Of a DNA stretch of 64,000 bases, positions 44,730 through 53,405 are shown in pieces. This DNA is from UBA10646 sp046296295 (GTDB lineage Bacteria; Bacteroidota; Bacteroidia; Chitinophagales; Chitinophagaceae): positions 13,874-77,873 of the forward strand of contig JBKBLG010000016.1 of NCBI GenBank assembly GCA_046296295.1, read 5' to 3'. Numbering within the stretch: position 1 is the first letter of the stretch; each line of letters opens with the position of its first letter. Position numbers and translations under genes: made by a program. Below the pieces are notes generated by a model. The model was given only the letters and a program-made list of their open reading frames with translations, searched no databases and was not told the DNA's origin.

Positions 44730-45962
44730 ATGGCGAAACAAACTCACTTGCATTGCTCTTTTTGTGGCCGCAACCGCGATGAAGTTAAAATACTCATTGC
44801 TGGTAACGAGGGCCATATTTGTGAAAACTGTATTGAGCATGCACAACAAATTATTTCTCAAGAGTTAGAACAACATCAACAAAAAACTTACGGTCAATTG
44901 GCCTTTAGCATTCGTAAGCCTAAAGACATTAAAACCTACCTCGATCAATATATTATTGGGCAGGATGAAGCGAAAAAAATTATTTCTGTAGCTGTATATA
45001 ACCATTACAAGCGTATCACACAGAAAGTGCAAGACGATATAGAAATTGAAAAAAGCAACCTGATTATGGTGGGCGAAACCGGTACCGGTAAAACGCTCAT
45101 TGCAAAAACAGTTGCTAAATTGCTCAATGTTCCTTTTGCTATTGTAGATGCAACAGTATTTACCGAAGCGGGTTATGTTGGCGAAGATGTAGAAAGCATG
45201 CTTAGCCGCCTATTACAAAACTGTAATTACGATGTGCAAGCTGCCGAACGTGGTATTGTGTACATTGATGAAATTGATAAAATTGCACGTAAGCAAGATA
45301 ACCCAAGCATTACACGCGATGTAAGTGGCGAAGGTGTGCAACAAGGCTTACTAAAAATGCTAGAAGGCACCGAGGTGTTGGTACCACCACAAGGAGGTAG
45401 AAAACACCCTGAGCAAAAAATGATTAAGGTTAATACAAGCAATATTTTATTCATATGTGGTGGTGCGTTTGATGGTATAGATAGAATTATTACTCGCCGT
45501 ATTAATACCCATGCGATTGGCTTTAACGTAAATAAAGATGAACAAGAGTTTCAACGCAAAAACTTGCTTCGCTTTGTTAATGCACAAGATTTAAAAAACT
45601 TTGGTTTAATACCAGAGCTATTAGGCCGCCTACCTATTGTTACGCACTTAGAACCACTAGATGCTGCTACTCTAAAAGCCATTTTAACAGAACCGAAAAA
45701 CAGCTTGATTAAGCAATACACACGTTTATTTGAAATGGAGGGTATTAAGTTGCAAGTAGATGAAGATGTTCTCAGTTACATGGTTGAAAAGGCCCTCGAA
45801 TTCAAACTTGGTGCCCGTGGCCTACGCAGTATTTGCGAACATATTCTCACAGAAGCCATGTTTGAACTGCCAGGCACCGATACAAAGGCATTACACGTAA
45901 CTTTACCTTACGCCAAAGAACAACTTGAAAAAAGCAAACTAGGATTACTTAAAGTTGCATAA
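44730..45962 (+). CDS. clpX: ATP-dependent Clp protease ATP-binding subunit ClpX
   Basis: This 410-residue AAA+ unfoldase feeds proteins to ClpP. The N-terminal zinc site is C9, C12, C31 and C34. Walker A is GETGTGKTLIAKT, Walker B is VYIDEIDKIA, the pore loop is GYVGED, and the ClpP-docking loop contains IGF in THAIGFNV. All are complete. A -7-like TATTTTCG at 44694 lies about 30 bases upstream, overlapping the tail of the terminator, so clpX could be transcribed alone. Confidence 0.96.
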   Translation: MAKQTHLHCSFCGRNRDEVKILIAGNEGHICENCIEHAQQIISQELEQHQQKTYGQLAFSIRKPKDIKTYLDQYIIGQDEAKKIISVAVYNHYKRITQKVQDDIEIEKSNLIMVGETGTGKTLIAKTVAKLLNVPFAIVDATVFTEAGYVGEDVESMLSRLLQNCNYDVQAAERGIVYIDEIDKIARKQDNPSITRDVSGEGVQQGLLKMLEGTEVLVPPQGGRKHPEQKMIKVNTSNILFICGGAFDGIDRIITRRINTHAIGFNVNKDEQEFQRKNLLRFVNAQDLKNFGLIPELLGRLPIVTHLEPLDAATLKAILTEPKNSLIKQYTRLFEMEGIKLQVDEDVLSYMVEKALEFKLGARGLRSICEHILTEAMFELPGTDTKALHVTLPYAKEQLEKSKLGLLKVA

Positions 45963-45964
45963 TC

Positions 45965-45975
45965 ATTTACGTAAG
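45965..45975 (+). repeat. Shortened repeat after clpX
   Basis: atttacgtaag lies two bases past the clpX stop and is a palindromic one-base-shorter form of the dispersed repeat. Confidence 0.5.
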
Positions 45976-45995
45976 TATTAAAAACATTTTAAAAC

Positions 45996-46145
45996 ATGAA
46001 CGAACTCGTAGAAAAATTAAAAGCCGAAGCCGGATTAACCGATGAGCAAGCACAGAAAGCTATTGCAACTATAGTAGGTTTCGTGAAAGAAAAATTCCCG
46101 ATGTTGGGTGGGGCTGTTGATAACATTTTTAGCAGCCAACAATAA
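45996..46145 (+). CDS. Microprotein (49 aa), paralogue of the one before clpP
   Basis: This 49-residue frame starts MNELVEKLKAEAGLTDEQA and ends in GGAVDNIFSSQQ. It aligns with the microprotein at 42933-43109 over its whole length, sharing GLT, EQA, KEKFP and GA-D--F positions. It starts 33 bases after clpX and is followed by a strong terminator. No transmembrane segment is predicted. Function is unknown. The two genes flank the clpP-clpP-clpX cluster, so an adaptor or regulator role is worth testing, though the family may be general. Confidence 0.8.
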   Translation: MNELVEKLKAEAGLTDEQAQKAIATIVGFVKEKFPMLGGAVDNIFSSQQ

Positions 46146-46153
46146 AACATAAG

Positions 46154-46181
46154 AAACGGATGTTGTTAACAACATCCGTTT
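46154..46181 (+). terminator. Perfect palindromic terminator after the second microprotein
   Basis: The self-complementary 28-base sequence with core GGATGTTGTTAACAACATCC is followed by a T-rich run, nine bases after the microprotein stop. Confidence 0.85.
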
Positions 46182-46193
46182 TTATTTTGCAGC

Positions 46194-46676
46194 ATGCGTT
46201 ATACCATTTTGTTGCTTATACTAGGTGCAAGTTGTCAACTCACAAAAGTTACTGCTCAAAACAATACTGCTTTGTTGTTACAAAACAAACGTTTTCAGTT
46301 TTCGCCAACAACAGTATATCCCCTTACGGGTAAAAGTAGAAGCGTTACCGGCAGTGATTATTTTTTACAATTACGCTCCGATACCCTGAGCTTATATCTG
46401 CCATATTTTGGCAAGTCGTTCAGTAGTTTCTCTAATGCTTTCACAAAAGGTGGAGCGTTCGACGAAACATTCATAAAAAATTTCACTTATACCCTTCAGC
46501 AAAACACAAAAAATACTATTATTAAAATTACCACACAACAAGGCGATGTTGCTAAAATTATCATGACCGTTTATGCTAATGGCACGGCCGATGTAACGTT
46601 ACAAAGTAATAGTAGGCAGCCTATTCGTTATTTTGGCAATATTAGTGCAGTACCTTTTAAAAAGAAACTTAAGTAA
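46194..46676 (+). CDS. DUF4251 exported protein
   Basis: This 160-residue protein has a signal peptide (MRYTILLLILGASCQ onward, cleaved near VTAQNN) and a DUF4251 domain made mainly of beta strands (SDYFLQLRSDTLSLYLPYFG and the AFTKGGAFDETF stretch). The family is common in Bacteroidota, and its function is unknown. Its ATG lies 13 bases after the palindromic terminator, so the transcript may be separate from the upstream genes. A -7-like TTATTTTG is immediately before the start. Confidence 0.8.
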   Translation: MRYTILLLILGASCQLTKVTAQNNTALLLQNKRFQFSPTTVYPLTGKSRSVTGSDYFLQLRSDTLSLYLPYFGKSFSSFSNAFTKGGAFDETFIKNFTYTLQQNTKNTIIKITTQQGDVAKIIMTVYANGTADVTLQSNSRQPIRYFGNISAVPFKKKLK

Positions 46677-46691
46677 GCGAACCATTGCCTG

Positions 46692-48629
46692 TTAATTACT
46701 TTCTTGTAAAGGTAACCTTACTGTAAATGTACTGCCTACACCAGGTACACTTTTAATGCTAAGCTTACCGCCATGTCGGTTAATTAAATCTATTACTAAG
46801 GCCAATCCGAAACCGCTACCCTTTTCGTTACGTGTACCCTTAGTAGTGAAATAAGAACGAGCATCAATCTTATGAATGGTTTCGGCACTCATACCAACAC
46901 CACTATCTTCTACTTCAATGATAGCGTGCCTATCGTCTTTACTAGAGCGTACGATAATAATACCATCTTCAGGTGTGAACTTGATAGCATTGCTAATTAA
47001 ATTTCTGAAAATAATTCGCAACATTTCGCTCTCTGCCATTAACACAAGATTGCTATCTACCTGATTTATAATTTGTAAGTGCTTGTTTTGTAACGCAATC
47101 TTTTGTTCATCAATTAACTGACGCACTAACAGAAACATATTGTTGGGTACATGCGGTAGTTTAACCCCTCCCATTTGACTTCTAATCCAAAATAGCAAAT
47201 TATCAAGTAAGGTAATACTGTGAACATACTGCCCCTCGAGTTGCTCTAATAACTGTTCCGTTTCTTGTGCACTCACTAATTTGAGATTAATTAAATCGAG
47301 CACACTCTTTGTATTCACCAAAGGGTGCCGCAAATCGTGACTAATGATACTCAACAGTTTGTCTTTTAGCCGATTTTCGGCTTCTAATTTTTCATTTTGA
47401 GCTCGTATCTCTTGGTTCAAAGCATCTAAGTGAATAGCATTTTTTTGAATAATTTCATTTTTACTTTCTAATTCAATGGCGGCTAGTTGTGCTTTTTTAA
47501 AATTGTTATAAGCTTGCCATGCTAGCACCATTACCACTATTAGCCCAGCAACGAGCACCACTAATCCGGTTTGTTGCCAATCGGCCAATGCCTGTGCCGA
47601 TGCAATTTGTTGCTTGCTTTGTTGATACCTATCTTCTTGTTCGCGAATGATATCGGCAAATTTGGTAACGTAGTTATTTTGCTCTTCGAATGTGCTGTCT
47701 TGCAGTTGAATTAACTTATGCTGCAGTGCAATAAGTTTAGTTGTATTTCCTTGTTGTTGATAGGCACTAATAAGCAGACGCAAGCTATTCATTTGCAGTT
47801 GTACCGCCCTTACGTTGGTAGCAGCTTCTAAAGCATTTTCGGCTATAACTATGGCATCACTATTTTGCTTTGCATCCATGGCTAGTTTTGCCTTTTGTAG
47901 CAATATCAATGCTTTGCCATAATTATCGTTACCATTATTGAGTTGTAAAGCGCTATCGAGTAATTGCGCGGCAAGGTTATACTTGCCTTGACTTTGATAT
48001 AGTATGGCTTTGTTGTACAGACATTTCTTTAGTCCATATTGGTATTGAGTATTTACCGCAAGGTGATAAGCTTCATCAATCACCAATGCCGCTTTCGAAG
48101 TATCTTTCTTTTCTTGGTAGGCAGTTGCTAAGGTATTGTAGGTATTCACTAGCTCTTGTACGTTATTAGCCGACTTGTAAATAGTGATATTTTGTTCTAG
48201 CAACTTTATAGCTTCAGTAAAAGCTTTGGTATCGAGCAGCAACTGTGCAATCATTTGCGAGGCCTTCGCCTGTAGCAATTTTTCGTTGAGTTGATTCGCC
48301 AAATTATATGATTGATAGTACTTATCTAAGGCTTTTTTAGGCATGCCACTTTGGAAAAAAATACCGCCTTGATGAAGATAGTTGGTTATCAACCCTTTTT
48401 GATAATTCAGCTTTATCGCTTGTGATTCGGCATTTAAAAGCATGCCATAGGCAGCAACAACATCTGATTGCTTTAGGGCAAAGGCTTTAGCATTCAAAGA
48501 ATCTACCAATGCAATAGACATACCTTCATTAATATTATCTTGTGCGGTTGTACTGTTGTAAATAGTACAGTACAAAACAAGAAAGCAAAGGCTTTTCCAG
48601 AAAGTTGATATTGGTGTACTGTATGGCAT
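46692..48629 (-). CDS. TPR-containing sensor histidine kinase (second copy)
   Basis: This 645-residue kinase has the same plan as the one at 34526: a signal sequence (CFLVLYCTIYNSTTAQ), a periplasmic TPR block to about residue 340, one transmembrane helix (TGLVVLVAGLIVVMVLAW), a coiled coil, HisKA (SIISHDLRHPLVNTK) and HATPase (IIFRNLISNAIKFT, DSGVGMS, GSGFGLALVIDL). No regulator gene is adjacent. Three such kinases without partners in 18 kb suggest that they share regulators elsewhere. A variant repeat copy is in frame near the C-terminus (TFTVRLPLQ). Confidence 0.9.
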   Translation of the reverse strand: MPYSTPISTFWKSLCFLVLYCTIYNSTTAQDNINEGMSIALVDSLNAKAFALKQSDVVAAYGMLLNAESQAIKLNYQKGLITNYLHQGGIFFQSGMPKKALDKYYQSYNLANQLNEKLLQAKASQMIAQLLLDTKAFTEAIKLLEQNITIYKSANNVQELVNTYNTLATAYQEKKDTSKAALVIDEAYHLAVNTQYQYGLKKCLYNKAILYQSQGKYNLAAQLLDSALQLNNGNDNYGKALILLQKAKLAMDAKQNSDAIVIAENALEAATNVRAVQLQMNSLRLLISAYQQQGNTTKLIALQHKLIQLQDSTFEEQNNYVTKFADIIREQEDRYQQSKQQIASAQALADWQQTGLVVLVAGLIVVMVLAWQAYNNFKKAQLAAIELESKNEIIQKNAIHLDALNQEIRAQNEKLEAENRLKDKLLSIISHDLRHPLVNTKSVLDLINLKLVSAQETEQLLEQLEGQYVHSITLLDNLLFWIRSQMGGVKLPHVPNNMFLLVRQLIDEQKIALQNKHLQIINQVDSNLVLMAESEMLRIIFRNLISNAIKFTPEDGIIIVRSSKDDRHAIIEVEDSGVGMSAETIHKIDARSYFTTKGTRNEKGSGFGLALVIDLINRHGGKLSIKSVPGVGSTFTVRLPLQESN

Positions 48630-48726
48630 TAACGCATTATAGCTTTAAACTTACCTACTGACGGCCATTTATAAATATAGGCGATTACACGCAAATGATT
48701 GGAAATAAAACAAACATAGTATTCAC

Positions 48727-48757
48727 AAAAAAAACGCCAAACAAAGTTTGGCGTTTT
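48727..48757 (-). terminator. Terminator after the DksA-like gene
   Basis: The stem AAACGCCAAAC pairs with GTTTGGCGTTT around the loop TTT on the minus strand and is followed by eight T. It lies 30 bases after the DksA-like stop. Confidence 0.85.
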
Positions 48758-48786
48758 GAATAAAGTGAGCTGACGATTTATTTAAT

Positions 48787-49812
48787 TTATTCAGCACTTG
48801 GCTTAACCAAACCTAACTTAGCTTCTAAACTTAGTGTAGCATGTGGTACGGCCCGTAAGCGATTTTTATCAATAAGCTTACCTGTAACTCTGCAAATACC
48901 GTAAGTTTTATTTTCAATACGTACGATAGCCTTTTCTAATTTGTCAATAAAATCAACTTGCCGACTAGCCATTTGGCTGAGTTGCTCACGCTCCATACTA
49001 AGGCTACCATCTTCCATAGTAGCGTACTTAGCATCGCTTTCATCGCCACTCATATCATCTTTACGGGTTATCAAACCTTGTAAATAGGCTAATTCTTTTT
49101 TAGCAGCTTCTAACTTTCTGTTAATTAACTCTCTGAACTCATTCAGTTCTGTATCGCTATATCTTACCAATGGTTCTTGTGTTTTTTGATTATCTACACG
49201 CTTATCTAACGAAGTATAGCCAGGCGTGTAAGGAATAGATGTTTTTACAGTAAGCTTAGGCACTTTAACTTCTTTTACTACTTCTTCTTTCTGTTGCTTG
49301 CGCTCTGGTTTTTTGTAAGCAGTAATTGGTGCCGGGCCTGCCTCTACAGGACGCTTAGTTTCAACCCTGCCCGATTTAGCAGCCTTCGCAGCCTTTATTT
49401 GTTTGTTAGCCTTTTCTAAAGCTGCTTCTCTAGAAGCTTTAGTACCCTTTTTAGGTACCGGCTTTCCAGATTTTTGAACAGGTGCTACTTTGGGTTCTTC
49501 CGCTTTTGGTGTTTGTTTTGCCGGCACTTCAGGTTTAGAAGGTGCAACAGCCTTTTTGGCAGGTGCAGGTGGTGCAGCTTTTTTAGCAACAGGTTTTGCA
49601 ACTGGCTTATCTACTTTGGCAGGAGCAGCCTTTTTCACTGGTGCAGCAGCCTTTTTGGGTGTAGCAACCGGTGCAGCTTTTTTAGCTGGTGCCGCTTTGG
49701 CGGAAGGCTTTGCAGCAGGTGTAGCTTTTTTAGCTGGCGCAACTGATTTTGGTGGCGCAGCTTTAGCAGCTTTTTTCGGTGCTGCTTTTGGGGTGGGTTT
49801 CTTTGTAGCCAT
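48787..49812 (-). CDS. DksA/TraR-like protein with histone-H1-like tail
   Basis: This 341-residue protein has two parts. Residues 1 to about 200 are low complexity, Ala/Lys/Pro-rich with repeated KKAAP-type units, like bacterial histone-H1-like tails. Residues from about 215 resemble the DksA/TraR family: an alpha-helical coiled coil (LNEFRELINRKLEAAKKELAYL) and the end motif YGICRVTGKLIDKNRLRAVP. The usual C4 zinc site is mostly lost: only the C of GIC remains, the partner positions reading V-T and L-S-L-E. Such C-terminal domains bind RNA polymerase in DksA; whether this one does is unknown. It begins 5 bases after ileS and is likely co-transcribed with it. Confidence 0.85.
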   Translation of the reverse strand: MATKKPTPKAAPKKAAKAAPPKSVAPAKKATPAAKPSAKAAPAKKAAPVATPKKAAAPVKKAAPAKVDKPVAKPVAKKAAPPAPAKKAVAPSKPEVPAKQTPKAEEPKVAPVQKSGKPVPKKGTKASREAALEKANKQIKAAKAAKSGRVETKRPVEAGPAPITAYKKPERKQQKEEVVKEVKVPKLTVKTSIPYTPGYTSLDKRVDNQKTQEPLVRYSDTELNEFRELINRKLEAAKKELAYLQGLITRKDDMSGDESDAKYATMEDGSLSMEREQLSQMASRQVDFIDKLEKAIVRIENKTYGICRVTGKLIDKNRLRAVPHATLSLEAKLGLVKPSAE

Positions 49813-49817
49813 CGTTC

Positions 49818-52800
49818 TTAGCCTTTTTTTATAACACTTACTTTTAGCACAACATCGTTAACATCAATTTCAATGCCACCCTCTAATTCGTTAACAAAAA
49901 CAATATCGTCTGCTAAAATTTCGGTGCTTATGTAGTTGTTAAATGGTTGTAAGCTTTGTTCAAGCTCACCGGCTTGAACAGTCACGAATATACGGTCTGT
50001 TAGTTCATAGCCATTTTCTTTGCGAATATTTTGTACACGATTTATAAACTCTCTTGCATCGCCCTCTTGCTTAAGTTGTTCAGTTATCGTAATATCCAAC
50101 GCTACCGTGAGTGCTCCTTTAGAGGCAACACTCCAGCCGGGGATGTCTTCTGCAGTAATTTCAACGTCGGCTAATGTAATGTTAACTGTGGTAGAAGTCA
50201 ATTTCAAATCTATCGACCCGGCGGCTTCTAATTGTGCAATATCATGCTGTTGCATAGCAGCGATAGCAGCAGCTGCAGCTTTCATATTAGCACCTAGGCG
50301 TGCACCGAGTGTTTTGAAGTTAGCCTTAATTTTTTTCTTGATTACACCTTCGGTTTCAGTGATGTATGTAAGTTCTTTCACATTCACCTCGCTTTTTATT
50401 AAATCTTCCACACGCTCTAATTGTGCTTTCATCTCAGGATTTAATACAGGTATCAATACCTTTTGCAAAGGCTGACGTACTTTGATGTTCACTTTTTTAC
50501 GCAAGCTCAGTACCAAAGAACATACATCTTGTGCTAGCTGCATTCGCTCTTCTAAGGCTTTATCTATCATTAGCTTATTAGCCTTAGGAAAGTTAGTATG
50601 ATGGATAGACCTTTCGGTAAATCTTTCAGTAACAGCATTTAATCTGCTAAAAACGGCTTCACTAAAAAAGGGAGAAATAGGAGCAATTAAACGCAATACT
50701 GTTTCTAAACACTCATATAAAGTTTGGTAAGCTGCTATTTTATCGGCTTCATACTCACCTTTCCAGAACCGGCGACGGCAAAGACGAACGTACCAATTAC
50801 TCAAATGCTCGTCTACAAAAGTTTCAACCAACCGCCCTGCTTGTGTTGGCTCGTAGTCGTCGAAAGCATTTGTAACATCTTCAATAAGAGTATGTAGTGT
50901 ACTTAGTATCCATCGATCAATCTCAGGACGTTCCTGTATTGGAATGTATGCCTCTTTAAATGCAAAACCATCAACATTAGCATATAGTACGAAAAACTGA
51001 TAGGTATTGAAAAGCGTTCCAAAAAACTTACGTTGTACCTCTTGAATACCATTAAGATCGAACTTAAGATTATCCCACGGACTCGCATTGGTTATCAAAT
51101 ACCAACGCGTAGCATCAGCACCAAACTTTTCGATGGTTTCGAATGGGTTAACAACATTACCCAAACGCTTACTCATTTTATTACCATTCTTATCTAGTAC
51201 CAAGCCATTACTTACAACCGTTTTGTAGGCTACACCTGCTTGCTCACCGGCAGCTTGCATACCTGAACCTTCCCACAATCCGGCGGCTTTTAATTCTGCT
51301 TCAACATCTTCTTTCACTAAGCTCGCAATGGCATGTAAGGTATAAAACCAACCACGTGTTTGATCTACCCCTTCGGCAATAAAGCTTGCAGGATAGTTTT
51401 TTGCAAATGCAGCTTTGTTCTCAAATGGAAAGTGATGCTGTGCGTATGGCATGGCACCGCTATCGAACCATACATCAATTAAATCGGGCACTCGCATCAT
51501 TTTTTTACCGGAAGGTGATACTAGTATTACTTGATCTACTTGTGGCTTATGTAAGTCGGTAATTTCTTGTATCTTACTTTCAGGATGCAACTTTGCTTTC
51601 AACTCGGCAATGCTACCAATACACACTTCTTCTGTACCATCTTCAGTACGCCAAATGGGTAGTGGCGTTCCCCAATAGCGGCTACGGCTCAAGTTCCAGT
51701 CTACCATATTTTCTAACCAGTTGCCAAAACGGCCTTCACCTGTACTTTTTGGCTTCCAATGAATGGTTTGGTTGAGCTGTACCATGCGTTCTTTTAATGC
51801 AGAAGTTTTAATAAACCAAGCATCTAACGGATAGTACAAAATAGGTTTATCGGTACGCCAACAATGAGGGTAGCTGTGTTCGTATTTTTCTACTTTAAGT
51901 GTTCTGCCTGCCAGCTTTAACTTAACGGCAATATCTACATTCACATCGGCATAGCTGGGGTCATCTTTGTAGTTTTTCACGTAGCGGCCACTAAACTCTC
52001 CTAAGCCTTCTACGAATTTTCCTTCTCTATCTACTAATGTTAGAATACCAATATTGTACTTTTTACCCACTTTAAAGTCGTCGGCACCAAAGGCGGGTGC
52101 AGTATGTACAATACCTGTACCATCTTCTGTAGTTACAAATTCGCCGCATAACACTTTAAACGGAACAGCATCGGGCGTAATTGCTCTGATAGCTGCATCA
52201 TTATTAGCCTCGTAAGGTAATAGCTGTTCATAACTAATTCCTTCTAATTGAGCTCCCGAACATGTGGTTACTATTCGCCAAGGAATAATTTTTTGATCGG
52301 CTGTGTAAGTACTAAAATCAGCGTTTTCGCCCTCAGCTTTAAAGTATTTCCCCAAAAGATTTTTCGCTATTACAATGTACTGGGCCACATGTGTGTAAGG
52401 ATTAAAAGTATGTACTAATACATATTCAATTGCAGCACCTACCGTTAGACCTAAATTTGATGGCAGTGTCCAAGGTGTAGTCGTCCAAGCCGATAAATAT
52501 ACATCGTTGCCTTCGGCGGCATCAAATAAAAAAGCTGAGCTATCGTTGCGAACCGCCTTGAACAAAACAACTGCACTGGTATCTTTTACATCTTTATAGG
52601 TACCAGGTTGGTTTAACTCATGACTACTTAAACCTGTGCCTGCTGCCGGACTGTAAGGTTGAATACTTACACTCTCATACAACAACCCACGGTTATACAT
52701 TTTTTGGAGCAACCACCATAAGCTTTCGATGTAGTTATTTTCGAACGTGATGTAAGGGTTATTTAAATCAACCCAGTAACCCATTTTGGTGGTAATATCG

Positions 52801-53204
52801 TCCCACTCTTTTTTATAACGCAGTACCGCTTCACGACATTTCTGATTATATGCCTCCACAGAAATTTTATGTCCGATATCTTCTTTAGTAATGCCTAATT
52901 CTTTTTCTACACCTAGCTCAACAGGTAAGCCATGCGTATCCCAACCACCCTTACGTTCTACCTGAAAGCCTTGCATGGTTTTATAACGACAAACCAAATC
53001 TTTCAAAGTACGGCTAATCACGTGGTGTATACCGGGCATACCATTAGCACTCGGTGGGCCTTCGTAAAAAACGAAGCTAGGAGCACCTTCACGCAAAGCA
53101 ACGCTTTGTTCAAAGGCCTGCTCGGCCTGCCACTTTGCTAAAATTTCTTTCTCTACCGAAGGCAGGTTCATGCCGCCTTCAAATGCTTTATACTGAGCGT
53201 TCAT
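49818..53204 (-). CDS. ileS: Isoleucyl-tRNA synthetase
   Basis: This 1128-residue class I synthetase attaches isoleucine to tRNA-Ile and edits mischarged valine. The HIGH-type loop is PSANGMPGIHHV in the first 70 residues, the KMSKS loop is NKMSKRLGNVVN, the editing (CP1) domain is at about residues 180-400 and the anticodon domain follows. The length and HIGH variant (PGIHH) fit the longer eukaryote-like IleRS group common in this phylum, which is often tolerant of mupirocin; that resistance is an inference. The DksA-like gene follows immediately. Confidence 0.96.
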   Translation of the reverse strand: MNAQYKAFEGGMNLPSVEKEILAKWQAEQAFEQSVALREGAPSFVFYEGPPSANGMPGIHHVISRTLKDLVCRYKTMQGFQVERKGGWDTHGLPVELGVEKELGITKEDIGHKISVEAYNQKCREAVLRYKKEWDDITTKMGYWVDLNNPYITFENNYIESLWWLLQKMYNRGLLYESVSIQPYSPAAGTGLSSHELNQPGTYKDVKDTSAVVLFKAVRNDSSAFLFDAAEGNDVYLSAWTTTPWTLPSNLGLTVGAAIEYVLVHTFNPYTHVAQYIVIAKNLLGKYFKAEGENADFSTYTADQKIIPWRIVTTCSGAQLEGISYEQLLPYEANNDAAIRAITPDAVPFKVLCGEFVTTEDGTGIVHTAPAFGADDFKVGKKYNIGILTLVDREGKFVEGLGEFSGRYVKNYKDDPSYADVNVDIAVKLKLAGRTLKVEKYEHSYPHCWRTDKPILYYPLDAWFIKTSALKERMVQLNQTIHWKPKSTGEGRFGNWLENMVDWNLSRSRYWGTPLPIWRTEDGTEEVCIGSIAELKAKLHPESKIQEITDLHKPQVDQVILVSPSGKKMMRVPDLIDVWFDSGAMPYAQHHFPFENKAAFAKNYPASFIAEGVDQTRGWFYTLHAIASLVKEDVEAELKAAGLWEGSGMQAAGEQAGVAYKTVVSNGLVLDKNGNKMSKRLGNVVNPFETIEKFGADATRWYLITNASPWDNLKFDLNGIQEVQRKFFGTLFNTYQFFVLYANVDGFAFKEAYIPIQERPEIDRWILSTLHTLIEDVTNAFDDYEPTQAGRLVETFVDEHLSNWYVRLCRRRFWKGEYEADKIAAYQTLYECLETVLRLIAPISPFFSEAVFSRLNAVTERFTERSIHHTNFPKANKLMIDKALEERMQLAQDVCSLVLSLRKKVNIKVRQPLQKVLIPVLNPEMKAQLERVEDLIKSEVNVKELTYITETEGVIKKKIKANFKTLGARLGANMKAAAAAIAAMQQHDIAQLEAAGSIDLKLTSTTVNITLADVEITAEDIPGWSVASKGALTVALDITITEQLKQEGDAREFINRVQNIRKENGYELTDRIFVTVQAGELEQSLQPFNNYISTEILADDIVFVNELEGGIEIDVNDVVLKVSVIKKG

Positions 53205-53238
53205 ATTATTATTAATGATGCGGCTTTAGCTTCAACAG

Positions 53239-53256
53239 CGCCGCTTTCGGGCGGCG
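53239..53256 (-). promoter_or_regulatory. Small hairpin in the ileS 5' region
   Basis: cgccgc pairs with gcggcg around a six-base loop, 35 bases upstream of the ileS start. It may be a leader structure. No T-box motif was recognised. Confidence 0.3.
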
Positions 53257-53320
53257 AAGTTAATAATTGTACACCAACCCTTAACTTATATACAATGAAG
53301 TTTTAGAAAGGGAATCATAC

Positions 53321-53359
53321 ATTTACCGAAAGGTTACTCTTTTCTACCTTACGGTAAAT
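53321..53359. repeat. Facing pair of the dispersed 13-mer upstream of the SDR gene
   Basis: atttaccgaaaggt and accttacggtaaat face each other across 11 bases with one mismatch in 14, so they can fold into a 14-bp stem. They lie between the divergent ileS and SDR genes, so here the pair is not a terminator between convergent genes. Confidence 0.85.
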
Positions 53360-53369
53360 ATGATTGCTA

Positions 53370-53401
53370 TTGGTTAGAATACACAAATAGCCTCATCTTC
53401 G
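53370..53401 (+). promoter_or_regulatory. Candidate promoter of the SDR gene
   Basis: TTG is followed after 21 bases by CATCTTCG, near the TAnnTTTG consensus, ending four bases before the ATG. This matches the close -7/start spacing seen for hisS. Confidence 0.3.
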
Positions 53402-53405
53402 CATT

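Noticed and set aside
49474..49834. Plus-strand frames of 90 and 114 residues opposite the DksA-like gene
   Set aside because: They are shadows of the Ala/Lys/Pro repeats on the other strand; the composition follows from the repeat codons.
53239..53256. T-box or other riboswitch before ileS
   Set aside because: Only a small GC hairpin is present; no T-box core sequence or specifier loop was seen.
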